DNA from: Eutypa lata
Lineage: Eukaryota > Ascomycota > Sordariomycetes > Xylariales > Diatrypaceae
Direction: 5' to 3'
DNA: 64,000 bases
Assembly: GCA_022661535.1 (NCBI GenBank)
Contig: JAKULF010000011.1
Span: 682,001 to 746,000, forward strand
Of the stretch, positions 22,392 through 33,766 are shown in pieces (position 1 is the first letter of the stretch; every line of letters starts with the position of its first letter). The position numbers were made by a program, and so were the translations under genes. The notes beneath the pieces are model-generated. The model worked only from the letters and a program-made list of their open reading frames with translations, did not search any database and was not told the origin of the DNA.

Positions 22392-24600
22392 GGTGGAACT
22401 GAAACTGTTGATTAGGGGGAAGTAATAAGAAGAAAGAGCTTTGGTTTTGGTTGGTCTGTTTTGTTTTTTTTACTGTTAAAAGATTATGCAAGAAGAAGAA
22501 AAAAAGAACCTCGATGGGAAGCTTGTCGCGGTGGATCGCTATTAATAAACAGCGATTTTCCTTCTTCTACTCGGATGGGTAGTGATGAGGTGGTGGTTGT
22601 TGTTTGATGATGATGACGGAGATGGGGGAGATTGAGAAGGAGGAAGAAGGTTCAGGTTTAGGTATTGCTTCAATTGATGGAGAACCCAGTCAGCCATTCA
22701 CTGGTCAGTGGTCAATGATAAAGTGGTCAGTGTTGGGTCTTACTTTAGTACCTATCTAAGTCCTTCCAGGTAGTTACATACCTACTACGTATTGTACACA
22801 CGTAGGCCCCTAGGACTGTGGCTGTAACCTCTTAGACTGTGAATAGGAACAAAGCACCTACCACCTTTTAGCTTGTAGAAACAGTTTAGCGTAAGAGAAC
22901 GTCTATGGTAACGCATGCGCGTATTGGTTAGCTCGGGGGTTGGTTTCGTTCACTTTGGGGTTGGTCGCTTTATTGAACTGTTCGGCTCTGGGATGCAGGT
23001 GCAGGTGGTGATACGTATTCAAGTAGTATTTGCAACAGCTATTGTATTGCACAATACATAAAAGGGAGAGAGACCAGACAGATAGTAACTAACTAAACGT
23101 ATAAGGTTTTGTTAGGGGACTTCCAGGTTGTCTCGTGATTACCGTAGCCCTTATCTTTTAACAACAATATTCCGAGATTCCTACATACATATGTACTGTA
23201 TGTAGCTATCTATTGTACTATACCTGCAAGTACCTACATACCTATATCAGTTGATTGACTCCTGCATGAATGCAAACATCGACAAGCAGCCGCATCAACA
23301 TACTCGTCAGATAGTTACTAGTTGATTCATAATCTACACATTTAACTACCGATATTGCATATATGAAGTATCCATGTAGGTTTTTGTTTTGGGTTAGGAA
23401 TTAGTTAGTTGCATACATCCTACATGTAGGTCAACAATTCATTGCCATTCTCATCCTGTCCATCAGTCCTACATCTCTTTACAGCTTCGTCTTGCTCGCT
23501 ACTTAACTACATATCTAATGGTTAGGACTATACATGTATGGAGTTCCCCGGTTTGAGAGGCAGCCAATTCAGTCCTACATACATACCTCCCTACCTAGGT
23601 ACACTACCTACATAGAGCTAGGAACTTCGGTAGGATCGATGTATGCAAATACCGGGATAACTAACATGTGAATGCGACTGAAGAATAAACTTGGAAGCTT
23701 GGAAGAGGGAGGCAGTGAAGGATTGAATGGTCCGACCCCTGTCAATGGCATTCTGCTTTTCCTTTTTCTTCACACAGTGTATCTATCACCAAAACGGGAA
23801 ATTATCCAAACTGTAACCTACATGTATGAGTATTGTTTGCATCTGCTCCATTCTCCATTCTCCATTCTCTATTCTACTATAGGTAAATAGGCAGCGAATG
23901 AATAAATCGCTTTGTTGCAATGATTTCATACATCAATTCGACGGGCCACTCTCCTTTTTGCATCAGGAATAGCTATCGGTATCTCGCCCCGTTTAGTGCT
24001 AAGCCTTCGCAATGATCATCAGGCAGACCCTGACACCTCAGTCAAATCGGCATTCGTTCCCCTGGGGATCGGTCACGTTTTCCCATTCCATTTTCTCACC
24101 GACACGTAGGCACCACTGCGGCTGTCTCTTCTCTTCTTTGCTGATCCGAACTATGACAGCTGAAAAAGCGTACGTGGTTCGATATCTGTCACTGTCACTG
24201 TCAGTCAGCATGTCCTTTGTTCGCTTCGACATCATATCCATCAAAAACCGCGGCGCTCCCGGTCCCTTGGTTGCCTATTAAGCCTAGTCTTGGTATTCGC
24301 CTACCTGCCTGCCTGCCAGGTCTTTTTCATCTTCTCCGTGTGTTTGATCAGGGTTTCCCGTGTGACCTCAGTTCCATGCAGCTATACTATCCCCATTCCA
24401 TTTGTCCTAACGAAGATTGCATTACGAAGCATATATTCTGAACTAACATTGACGCAATCTAAGCTAAACAGCTTGATACTTTAAATATGATGCATACCTA
24501 GGTAGCTATCGATAACAACGGAATTCAGGGACCTATGGCCCCACGCATTGAAACAAGCCCTGCAGCTACGTGGCATAGCAGTGAAGTCACCTAGGCTCTA
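22392..24600. other. Spacer upstream of RHO1
   Basis: Includes the RHO1 promoter and leader (TTTTTT and AAGAAGAAGA tracts near 22440-22510). It then runs on with many TACCTA/TAGGTA words and ACATAC runs. No gene is supported. Confidence 0.5.
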
Positions 24601-24769
24601 GGTACAATACATACATATGTAGCTATGTAATAAGTCAGCAGGCAGAAACACGATCTTCTCACAATGTGTAATATGTGCTAATAGCACTACAGCTTTTTGA
24701 TGTCTCCTTCTCAACTCATTTCGGTTTTAAACATTTTTATTCTCTTTCCCCATGTCTTATGAATATGTC

Positions 24770-25900
24770 CTACATTCTTTACCTTACAAACCCTCGTATT
24801 ATGTCAATTAAGTACTTTAGACCTTCAATATCTGAGTCAGCAGGTTCAACTATGCAGATAACGGAGAAGCCGTTATTTATGGCATCGTCCAACTTGTTGA
24901 GCTTTTTAATGAAGTCGAGATCATTTGGAACTATTCGGGTTAATCACTGATATTATATAAGACTCCTCTGTCAAGTCATGGGACACCGAATCTGCTCTAC
25001 ATATGCCCATCCAGTATGTAGTTACGCAAGCCACAGGTATACTCGCTCGACTCCCACTCCCTTCTTGGAAAGAAATCCGATGCCTTCAAAATGCGTCTCT
25101 GATGAACAGAGATAGGTCGTCTTCTTGTACTTCGGGACATGCTGCTTGGAGAGAGGCGTCCTGAGCAAATGCCGGTATGTTTACCGATAGTCGGGAGGTA
25201 AAAGCTCGGACGTGAGGGTCCTGAGTGTGTAGATCTCGGCATCCACCCACTTTTCTCGGTCGAAGATGCCGAGAACATTCATTGTTTTCGTTCGGAATAG
25301 GTATGTCTATGCATATAGGGATCAACACGTCCCATGGTCAGCTCACTACATATATAAATGGCACAGCCCTTGAATATATCGTGGTCCTGATTCTGACACA
25401 AGTGATTTGGAAGCTTACCATAACGAAACGTAATAAGATTTAGTTATACAACATTCGCGTTATTTATTGTCCACCAGCTTCCTGCCTCTCAGCAGCCGTC
25501 CTCGACGATGTAGAGCCGGGCCCGGCTTCCTGACACCACCGGTCTAGATAGACCCAAACGCCACCCGAGCTGACTCGGATGCTACCCAGTTTGTTCGTGG
25601 GACAGTGGTGATCTGAATTGTGTAATATGCTTGATATATCAACTATATATGTGTTCCTATGGAGAAGGGGACAAATGGAGCAGCGAAGATGTCGGTAACG
25701 CTATTTAAATCGTTCCTTCATTGGCTAGTCTACGCACAACAAGACCACCAGATAGATGTTCCATAAATCAAGGGCCGAATCTTACATGCATCCGACCTTT
25801 AGCTTCGGATTTCTCGTTGGCAGATTCGGTAGTTGTAGGATACAAAAATGCACGGAGCTTTCCAATCCACGCCCGGTCGTTAGTCGGCAGATACCTATCA
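24770..25900 (-). pseudogene. Possible decayed minus-strand gene, family unknown
   Basis: Three stretches on the minus strand read like real protein but are separated by stops and frame changes. They are about 25896-25768 (containing LPTNDRAWIGKLRAFLYP), about 25262-25188 (KWVDAEIYTLRTLTSELLPP) and about 24945-24790 (DLDFIKKLNKLDDAINNG). All lie in the same orientation and order, as expected for one damaged gene; a GTAAGA in the first island could also be a true donor, so a many-intron gene is possible. I do not recognise the family. The surrounding sequence is AT-rich and repeat-poor compared with neighbouring spacers. Chance open frames cannot be excluded. Confidence 0.3.
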
Positions 25901-27033
25901 ACTAGTTAGAGCCGGCCTTCAGGAATTTGCATCATCCCGATTCTGGCGGTATCTCGGCGTTCCGCTCTCCCCGCTGTAGTGAAAAGGCTATATAGACCCG
26001 GATACGAATCTTGCGCGTACTCCGTGAGTGGAGTGGATCGGCTCGGGCTCGGCAGGGCTTGATCCATACTGCCATACTGGAATGATACGAGTCATTCCTC
26101 ACTACTTCATTGCCACTAATAAGAATACTATAATTTATTGACACGTAAGCTCGCAACCCACGTCTGTCGTATTCCGAATTTCGACAACGAGAAATCCGGT
26201 ATGAAAGTATTGCTTTCAATTCGAACAAGCGGTATCTCATGCTTGACGGGCTGTCCGTGACTACATATATATTGCTAATTCCAACCCCTTTTACCAAGTT
26301 CAGAGGTAAGGGTTTAGAGTGATAAGCATCATCTTGAAGATTGTACAGATTATTAGTAAGGGTAGATCCGGAAGCGATGTTAACGTAGCAAGCAGAAGGC
26401 TGTTTGCCATAATATAGGATAACGTTTTTGATATATTAAGAACTAGAATCGTATTTATGACAGGTTAATACAGATATGATCACAGCTCGACAAGTTTCAC
26501 GATCCAATTGAGTATGTAGCACTTTAATTGTGTGTTTTGACTGTGCTATTAGTACTACGAAGTTATAGACTATAAACGATATGTATTCAGGGAGAAGGAA
26601 TATTGCTGTAACGGGTTTTGGATTTTACTAGCAGTCCCTGGCAGCCCCTGGGTCTACTCGTCTACGTTATCGCTTACAGCTGCTTCCAGCTGCATGTAGC
26701 GGATGCAGGTGCTAAAGCTTTCTCTATCAAAAAAGTTGATCGTGGAGAAAATCCACAAGAGCTTTATTTATGTCATATCATACTTTATCTCTGCATTCGG
26801 GGTAGGAGGCATGACGACCTTTAACATGAGCCATTGAACCTTGATTACTCGCCTCCTTCGATTAATTCACGAGCGGGTTCAACTAATTAACCGACGAACC
26901 ACCTGCCAGACCCTTCTTTACCGTTACAATCACCGCCCTTCTCGTCACCAGGGCCGGTTGACATCTAAGTTTGGTTTTTAGCCACGACGGCCACGACGAC
27001 CACTGCACCACCACCACAGTCACCACAGTCACA
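25901..27033. other. AT-rich spacer before the uL24m gene
   Basis: No gene is supported. A 121-codon minus-strand frame at 25932-26297 has no recognisable features. The last 150 bp, with repeated CACCACAG-type words, is the probable leader of the ribosomal protein gene. Confidence 0.5.
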
Positions 27034-28404
27034 ATGACGGCAGCGGCAGCGACGGCGAGCAAAGCCATGAAAAAGATCATGCAGCGGGTCGGGACGGCGG
27101 AGCGGGTGGCAGCGAAGCGGAAGAAGCTCAAGGACACACGGTACTTCAAGGCGGGGAAGAAGCAGCAATCGCAGGACGTGCGGGGCCAGCTCTCGACGGC
27201 CGAGGCCGACTACCAGCGGGCGAAGCAGGCGGTGCGAGACGGGTGGGAGCTGGGCCCCTTGGCGCCCCGCGAGGACGTCGGCGAGTGGGCCGGCGCCCGC
27301 GGCGCCATCCACGAGGCCCGCTTCCGCTCCTACGCCACCCTGACCCTCGCCATGCGCAACGAGCGCTGCGCCTGGGCCGGCGGCGCCTACAACCTCAACC
27401 TCGCCGTCGGCGACCGCGTCGTCCTGCTCGACGGGCCCGACAAGGGCAAGATTGGCAATATCACGACGGTCATGCCCGAGACGGCTGAGGTTACCGTTGA
27501 TGGGCTGAATAAGGTGAGTTTTGCTTACACACACTCTCGATTCTTCTCTACATCTCTATCTCTATATCTCTACCTCTACCAGTGAGCATATTTGATTCTC
27601 AATCGTAGCTAACGAACGCCCACAACCTTACAGAGCAACATGCGAATAGGTCCGGACATACGGGGGGCTGAAGACCCCCCAGCGGTGAACATGGAGATGT
27701 CGCTGCCCATCTCGGCGATCCGGCTCGTGCACCCCCTGACGGACCCCGCGACGGGGGTGACGCGCGACGTCATCATCAACCAGCTGGAGCACCGGGGCTT
27801 GGTGTTCGACCGGGTGTCGGGGAAGCGGTCGTGGTCGCGCGTGGTGCCGGGGCTGAACGTGTCGATCCCGTGGCCGGCGAAGGCGGAGCAGGAGAAGAAG
27901 GACCACGCGGGCGACACGCTGCGGATCGACGTCGAGGCGCGCACCTTCGTGCCGACGCTGCTGCGCCCGCCCATGCCGGCGCAGGTCATCGACGAGCTGC
28001 GCGGCCGCTACAGCCGCTTCCGCACGCGCCACGAGCCCGAGTACCTGGCGCGCCTCGAGGCCGAGGCCCGCGCCAAGGAGGACCGCCGGAAGCTCATCGA
28101 GTCCATGCGCACCCCGCTCCAGGAGTTCCACCGCCAGGAGCGCGCCAACAAGAAGAAGAAGGGCAAGCCCAGGCTCACCGTCGAGATGCTCGAGAGGATC
28201 GGCGAGGTCATCGCCCGCAACCGCGAGAGGTCGCTCAACGCTGCTGGTATCTCTGATGCTGGTGTCTCTTCTTCTACGACTACGACTACTACTACGCCTG
28301 CTGCTGCTGCTACTTCAGATCCATCATCAATAACAGCGGCAACAAAACCAGCAGAGGATGTGCCTCCGTCAGAGCCGCAATCAAATCCACCACCATCTGT
28401 ATAG
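27034..28404 (+). CDS. Mitochondrial large-subunit ribosomal protein uL24m (Mrpl40 type)
   Basis: Two exons: 27034-27513 and 27634-28404, with a phase-0 intron (GTGAGT, branch GCTAAC, acceptor TTACAG), giving 416 residues. The start at 27034 follows CAGTCACA and begins MTAAAATASKAMKKIMQRV, compatible with a basic, import-prone N-terminus. A KOW motif lies at about residues 127-155 (LAVGDRVVLLDGPDKGKIGN), the rRNA-binding core of uL24/L24. Downstream is the fungal mitochondrial extension: residues 165-385, rich in Arg/Lys/Glu, with a KKKKGK patch. The Thr/Ala/Ser-rich tail, residues about 385-416, looks disordered. It would be assembled at the base of the mitochondrial large subunit. Strong GC-rich third positions contrast with the AT-rich flanks. 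Confidence 0.9.
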
Positions 28405-29745
28405 GGACGTAAGACAGGGGCATGTGATGTGGCTTGCTATAGTAGATCTTCTAGAATTATGTGCAATGCCTGTGCGTACATAGATCGTTTGGAGGATTTG
28501 TAGAATAGGAAAAAAATATGTATATATAATGCATCTAAGGCCGGGTATGAACACCAATCATTAAAAAAAAAACGTGACATATACTAAGTGTTCTACATGA
28601 AACACCTGTAGATTGAGTCGTGCGTTGATGGTCTGTGAGGTTCTTATTGAGTCACTACCAATATAATTGACATGTCTCTTAGTATCCATCATAGGATAAC
28701 TACGGTCTTATTAATCGTAAGTTTACTGTTGGTTATGAAATAATCGTGAGTTGGTTTTAGATGAGCAGGCGCTATTCGCGTTCAAATATCCACGCATCCC
28801 TTTGTTTTTGGCAACGAATTAGTTGTCTCTGGTGTCGTCGAGCATTCGTCCCTTACCCGTGCAAGGAGTAGAAGAAGTGCGAATGGAATGAATGAAGCAG
28901 GGAATAGAGAGTGAGCATCATGTGTGTATTTGGATGCCTGGACCCGAGTTCAAGCTTTACTGCTCTTTATCACATACATACTTTAGCTTCCATAAAAGAG
29001 GAACACGCAATATGTCAAGAAGATCAACTACCATCACTACCGAATATAAGTACCACTTGCTAGATTCATTCGTACCCTCTACATCTATAACATAGGCGGG
29101 CTTAGAAGCATGGACACTCTCGTACCGTTTATCTTCCATAAAGATCCAGAATCATAATTCCAAGATAGATTCATTTGACGAAGCTGTCTTGGGTTATAGT
29201 CACTCCCTTCCTCTTAATTCTCAATACCTAGAGATTCATCCATTCGTTGCACTGAAGTCATACCTAAAACTAGAGGATAATAAATAAAGACAACTCCTTA
29301 CTTTACCCAAGGTTTCTCGCATTGCAACTCACGATACTTTGATGGTAGTGATGTAATGAATACCAGCAAGTCGACCTGCCATAGAAACAGTCCCAGGTAA
29401 TAAGTATAGCCTTGAGTGTCTGACTTGATAGCGAGATTACCATCCTCCCAGGTCGATGCCAAAAAAGATCAACATAATTTCCCACTGAAGATATTGCGCT
29501 TAAGATCGAAGATACGTAGGCTGGGCATTCCATATAATATAAACAATTGTTATTGGTTATTATATGTTTTCGTTTAACAACCAAGTCTAATTCTGTCATT
29601 CAATCTAGTCACGACATTGATTGCCTTCCAAGCCATCCAAGAACAAAACCATCCTCCCCCTCCCCCCTACCCACCCCCCCAAGATATAAGCCCAGCTCAT
29701 CCCAGAACAGTTCAATAACCTGCATCCCTTTCTTCAACCACCTGC
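28405..29745. other. Spacer between convergent uL24m and secreted-protein genes
   Basis: AT-rich, with an A-run at 28563-28571. No gene is supported. Confidence 0.6.
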
Positions 29746-30475
29746 CTAGACGGATCGGACCCAGTGGTAGTTTCGCGCGGTACCGTTGATGCTCGAGAAA
29801 TTGCCAGGCCGCGGCGGGTGGTCTTCAGGCGCGTGCGCCGTGCCGATCCAGATGTACGAGTCCCGGACCAGGCCGTGCCCGTACCAGTGGGACCCGCCGA
29901 CGACGGTGTGGTCGTTCACGTACATCTTGCAGTTCTCGATCAGCGCGTCCAGCATGTCGGCGACGTCCCAGCACGTCGTGTCGCGCGTGCCGCAGGCGAC
30001 CACCCGCACCCCGTGGTGGAACGCCCTGGGGGCGTCGTCTGTGAAGCGGTACACTGCGGGTGCGGGCAAAGGTGGGTAGGTTGGTCTCATGTCAGCTTTC
30101 TGGTACTCGCTACTACTACTAACTCCTATTTATGGGATGGGATGGGATGGGATGTGACTTCGGTGATATGAACATGGGGCTTGGGGTTGGGGTTGGGGGT
30201 AACCTACTCGTGGTGCAATGACCCTTTTTTTTCTCGTGCTGATTGCCGCAGAGTTCAAGCGTCGGTCCATTGAAGTAGTCTCTGGCCCTTTGAACTGGAA
30301 CGAGCCAGGGGTTATCGGGTATCATCTCGCAGGTGTAATTCTTGGTGTCATGTATGTTCGGTGGACGGGGGTATCGCAACCGGACGAGCGGCTCCTCTGG
30401 GTAGTACGGCGGTTGTGCGGAAGCTCCTAGGGCTGCGATGATGGCAGATATAGCTGCAGCCACGGAGAGATTCAT
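29746..30475 (-). CDS. Small secreted six-cysteine protein, function unknown (candidate effector)
   Basis: Two exons on the minus strand: 30475-30208 and 30053-29746, giving 191 residues. The donor is GTAGGT and the acceptor CCGCAG; the frame closes exactly. Residues 1-20 (MNLSVAAAISAIIAALGASA) form a signal peptide with a likely cut before QPPYYPEEP. The mature part has six Cys, in TCEM, LCGN, HCTT, ACGT, TCWD and NCKM contexts, enough for three disulfides. Potential N-glycosylation sites are NYT, NFS and NGT. A conserved-looking stretch reads VGGSHWYGHGLVRDSYIWIG. Size, secretion and even Cys number fit the loose class of fungal secreted effectors or small wall proteins, but I recognise no named domain. 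It lies beside a 1.5-kb AT-rich block, a setting often seen for lineage-specific secreted genes. Confidence 0.72.
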
Positions 30476-32000
30476 CTCTGCATATGAGGATCCTACACAG
30501 CAGTGTACCTAATGTTTTTGCCTTTCAAGGAATATTTCCAGCGATACTGATTAAATGCGTGGAATGGTCGATGTGAAAGCTGTACTAATGCCGAAAATAT
30601 TGTAGGGTGTTCAAAGTCACCTTGCAGCCTTGGTTATATTCTTCCAGTAGCCATCCCAAGTGACATCGCTATACTGTTTATAGTTAACAGAGCTGATATT
30701 TAACTCAAACTACTAGCGATCCGGATCAAACTATATGGACGCTCAGATAACCATATTCACCTTAAATACGCCGCTCGGACTATAGTACTATGTACACGCA
30801 TATGCCACCAACTATTTATAAGTCCAGTGATGGTATGAACTTCGACAAATTTAATTTGAAGCTTCTACTTATTACGCAACATATCCTATAAGGCGCTATC
30901 GGGCCTACCCACGTATGAATTCGGAAAGGAGAAATTATGTATTCGCTCATAGGCGGAGATGTCTACTCTCCTAGGAAATTCACGTTTACGAAATCTTGTC
31001 TTCAAAGGCTCTCGAGTTAATTTATATTACGATAAAGGGTTGTCTCTACCGGCAATGGTTGCTTATTAGTAGTAGTGCGCTGTAATAAGATAAACTTCGT
31101 AATCCTAAATTTTAATAGTATAGCCGCTATTGTAAGTTGACCTAGACAGCGTAAGGCTGAGAAAAGGAAACTTAAAAGTGGAGTTTGTACTCTTAAGGGG
31201 GTATATCAAACTATAGCAAACCTTGACTAGACTAGTACGCGGCAGCAAAATCCCCATGGCTAAATATACGATTAGAACACACAGTCTTACTAGGTTTATC
31301 TCAATGAGAGTTAAGGAGTGATCATGATACTGTGTGAATATTCCGCAAATATCTTGACTTTTAAATATTTAAGTGAAAAGTTTATTGATCTTGGGTTGAA
31401 AACACCGGGTTTAATTCCATGCGCACCTATGTTAGAACAGCCACCTTGAGTGGTGAACCTTGCGTTCATCAGTAGCATAATGCAACATAGCTACGTGGTA
31501 CCTCTGTTCCCGACGCGAATCACTTACATCGTTGAGATATCACTATCCCCATTGAGCTGGGAGAAACGAGGCTGGTATGGTACCCTGACGATCGTATTGC
31601 TAATTATACTAGACAGTATATAGCTAGTAGGTACAAATCACGAAACTAGCTAGATACTCATATCGGACATATATTATAATTGTAGTCATAGTCGGATAAC
31701 CAGAGATCGATGTTTGCGTGTAATGTATATTGGATCAATCACACATGAGCTGTAGGGAGACGTGATATAAACAATGCAATATATCCAACGACGCTCTCCG
31801 TGAAGCAGGAGGGACAGCGGCAACAAATTTATATATTGCAACTATGCCTGGTCATTCACGTTTACAAAGTATAGGTAGATTCGAGAGTAGGCCCCTTTTG
31901 AAATCCACAGGCAACCATCAAACCCCTCGCACACACGGCCATACCACCCTAGAAACAAATCAAACGCCGCAAGTTCAAGGTGACAAAACCCCCCCTCCCC
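30476..32000. other. AT-rich gene-free block (1.5 kb)
   Basis: Markedly AT-rich from about 30480 to 31840 with many TA dinucleotides and few microsatellites, unlike the other spacers. No transposon ends or protein remnants were recognised. It may be an old repeat degraded by repeat-induced point mutation, but this is inference. Confidence 0.5.
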
Positions 32001-33095
32001 TTAACCGCCACCACCCCCAGCCCCAGCACACATAATCGCAACCTGGGCCGTCCTCCGGCGATCGACCTCCTTCTTCAGCATGACCAGCACCGTCGTGACA
32101 ACGAGCAGCTGTACTCGCTCGCGCTCTCCCCTCATCCCCTCGCCATCATCGCCGCCGCGAAACGTGCTCAGATCGAGCATCAACCTCCCGCCATTGCCAG
32201 CCGTGCGCGCCGAAGTCCCGGGGGTTCGGAACTCGGCGTTGCGTAGGAACTTCGCGATGATGGGGTTCCTCTTCTCTCGCTTCGCCTGAATACTACTACC
32301 ATCATCATCTTCATTACCTTTCTTTCCCTTCTTATTGTTCAGCGTATTGAGTGCCACTTGTTCACCGTCTTCCTCAAGACGCTCTAACACAAGAAGGCTA
32401 TCTGCGCCCACAGCGCCGCGCTCCTTAGACCCAGCGTACCGCCACACGAAAGTGCATCCACCGGTGACGCTCGGAGCCGTGAACACCACTGCGCGAGACA
32501 GTGCACTCTTGCCGCGTATCTCGATGCTTCTCTTCCTTTCCTCGTCTGCAGAGAGATGGGATGGTAGCAGCAGCTCTACCGTCGGCGCGCGTCCGAGCCC
32601 AAACCGGTACGTCGTGGTCGTTAACGGGCTCGGTGGCGTCTCGCCCTCGGCGTCGCCGTGCACGAGGTAGCTCGATCCGGAGCTCCTTGTAGCCCGCAGC
32701 GACTGGTACAAGGGACGATGGCAGCTGTGGAGCTGCCGTCGCCCGTCGTCGGGCGTCACGTCGAAGACGGAGATGGAGTCTGGCTTTGGTGGGAAGGGGA
32801 GGGAGAGCCAGCGCTTGCCGTCGGCTTGGATTTGGAGTTGGATGGTGGGGTTGAATGATGCTGTCTCTGAGGGCTGGTGGTTGGCAGCAGTTCCCGATAG
32901 ATTGTTTCCGCCTTTGTTGAGGAAGGCTTCGCCATGACTCGTTGAGTTCGTGGTGGTGGAGGGAGTAAGGTTTGGTAGGCCGATATCCGTGTCCTGGGGA
33001 TATTCCGAATACGGAGGTAGTGATGGAGTCTCGAGTGAGTGGTGTGAGGCGCTGTCTTCCAAGGGGGCCTTGAAACGGGCAGCTTCTGAAGCCAT
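32001..33095 (-). CDS. Conserved fungal protein of unknown function
   Basis: Single exon, 364 residues from the ATG at 33095 (MASEAARFKAPLEDS). The first 80 residues are Ser/Pro/Thr-rich and probably disordered. A beta-rich globular part follows (QLQIQADGKRWLSLPFPPKP ... TYRFGLGRAPTVELL ... GGCTFVWRYAG). A lysine-rich low-complexity insert (NNKKGKKGNEDDD) comes next, and the C-terminal region (VQLLVVTTVLVMLKKEVDRRR) contains one hydrophobic, possibly membrane-associated helix. The ending is a Gly run. No family I can name. The balance of hydrophilic N-terminus, globular core and single hydrophobic helix near the end could suit a tail-anchored protein, but the hydrophobic segment is short. Confidence 0.7.
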   Translation of the reverse strand: MASEAARFKAPLEDSASHHSLETPSLPPYSEYPQDTDIGLPNLTPSTTTNSTSHGEAFLNKGGNNLSGTAANHQPSETASFNPTIQLQIQADGKRWLSLPFPPKPDSISVFDVTPDDGRRQLHSCHRPLYQSLRATRSSGSSYLVHGDAEGETPPSPLTTTTYRFGLGRAPTVELLLPSHLSADEERKRSIEIRGKSALSRAVVFTAPSVTGGCTFVWRYAGSKERGAVGADSLLVLERLEEDGEQVALNTLNNKKGKKGNEDDDGSSIQAKREKRNPIIAKFLRNAEFRTPGTSARTAGNGGRLMLDLSTFRGGDDGEGMRGERERVQLLVVTTVLVMLKKEVDRRRTAQVAIMCAGAGGGGG

Positions 33096-33766
33096 TCTGG
33101 TCAAGTAGTTAACTATACTCGGCTGTGGAAGTTAGGCATGGGGATCTTGTAAGGCTATCGAGAAGAAGAAGGCTTCACTAGAATTTTGGAGAAGAATAAA
33201 TCTAGATCTTGTTTGACTACGAGATTGGTATTGTGAAGCGCACCCCCGAGAATTTATTCTTCTTCAAATCGCGGAATGATGCTGATCTGCCCTTCATACA
33301 AAGCGCCTCCCTGAGACTGGGCGACCAATCACGGTTCCGTAAAATCCAGCCCTATGAATACGAAATACGAAGCTAAGCAATGCGAGATACGTAGTTGATA
33401 GCTAGATCGAATGGCTGCATTGTTTAGGTAGGTCAGTTGGTGGCGCCGTGGCTGAATACCTTCTTTGTTCCTAATCTGGAACTAAAGAGTATTTGATTTC
33501 GACTCGTGGCTTGAACGAATGAAGTTACTCAATTTTGACTATGCGAAATTTCATATTTCAATATTATTTCAGACGTCCTTACATATCTACTAGCTAACCC
33601 CCTCTATTATCTACTAATGCACATACGTGAACACGTTTAGAGTCTTACCTCCACATATTCTCTGATATTAATGTCCTTACTATTACAATATATACATATG
33701 AATAGCATGCAAGCTAAACTAACAAGCAATCCCATCTACCCCCTTTGTAACGGTACAGCTACAGTG
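33096..33766. other. Spacer
   Basis: Holds the promoter of the orphan gene to its left and the 3' end of the Zn2Cys6 gene. AT-rich, with no gene seen. Confidence 0.6.

Noticed and set aside
27628..28131. 167-codon minus-strand frame opposite uL24m exon 2
   Set aside because: High third-position GC in the ribosomal protein opens the complementary frame; no protein features.
33440..33540. tRNA-like stretch (GGCGCCGTGGCTGAA ... TTGATTTCGACT)
   Set aside because: The 5' end resembles a Leu/Ser tRNA D-arm, but no acceptor-stem pairing or proper T-arm could be drawn.
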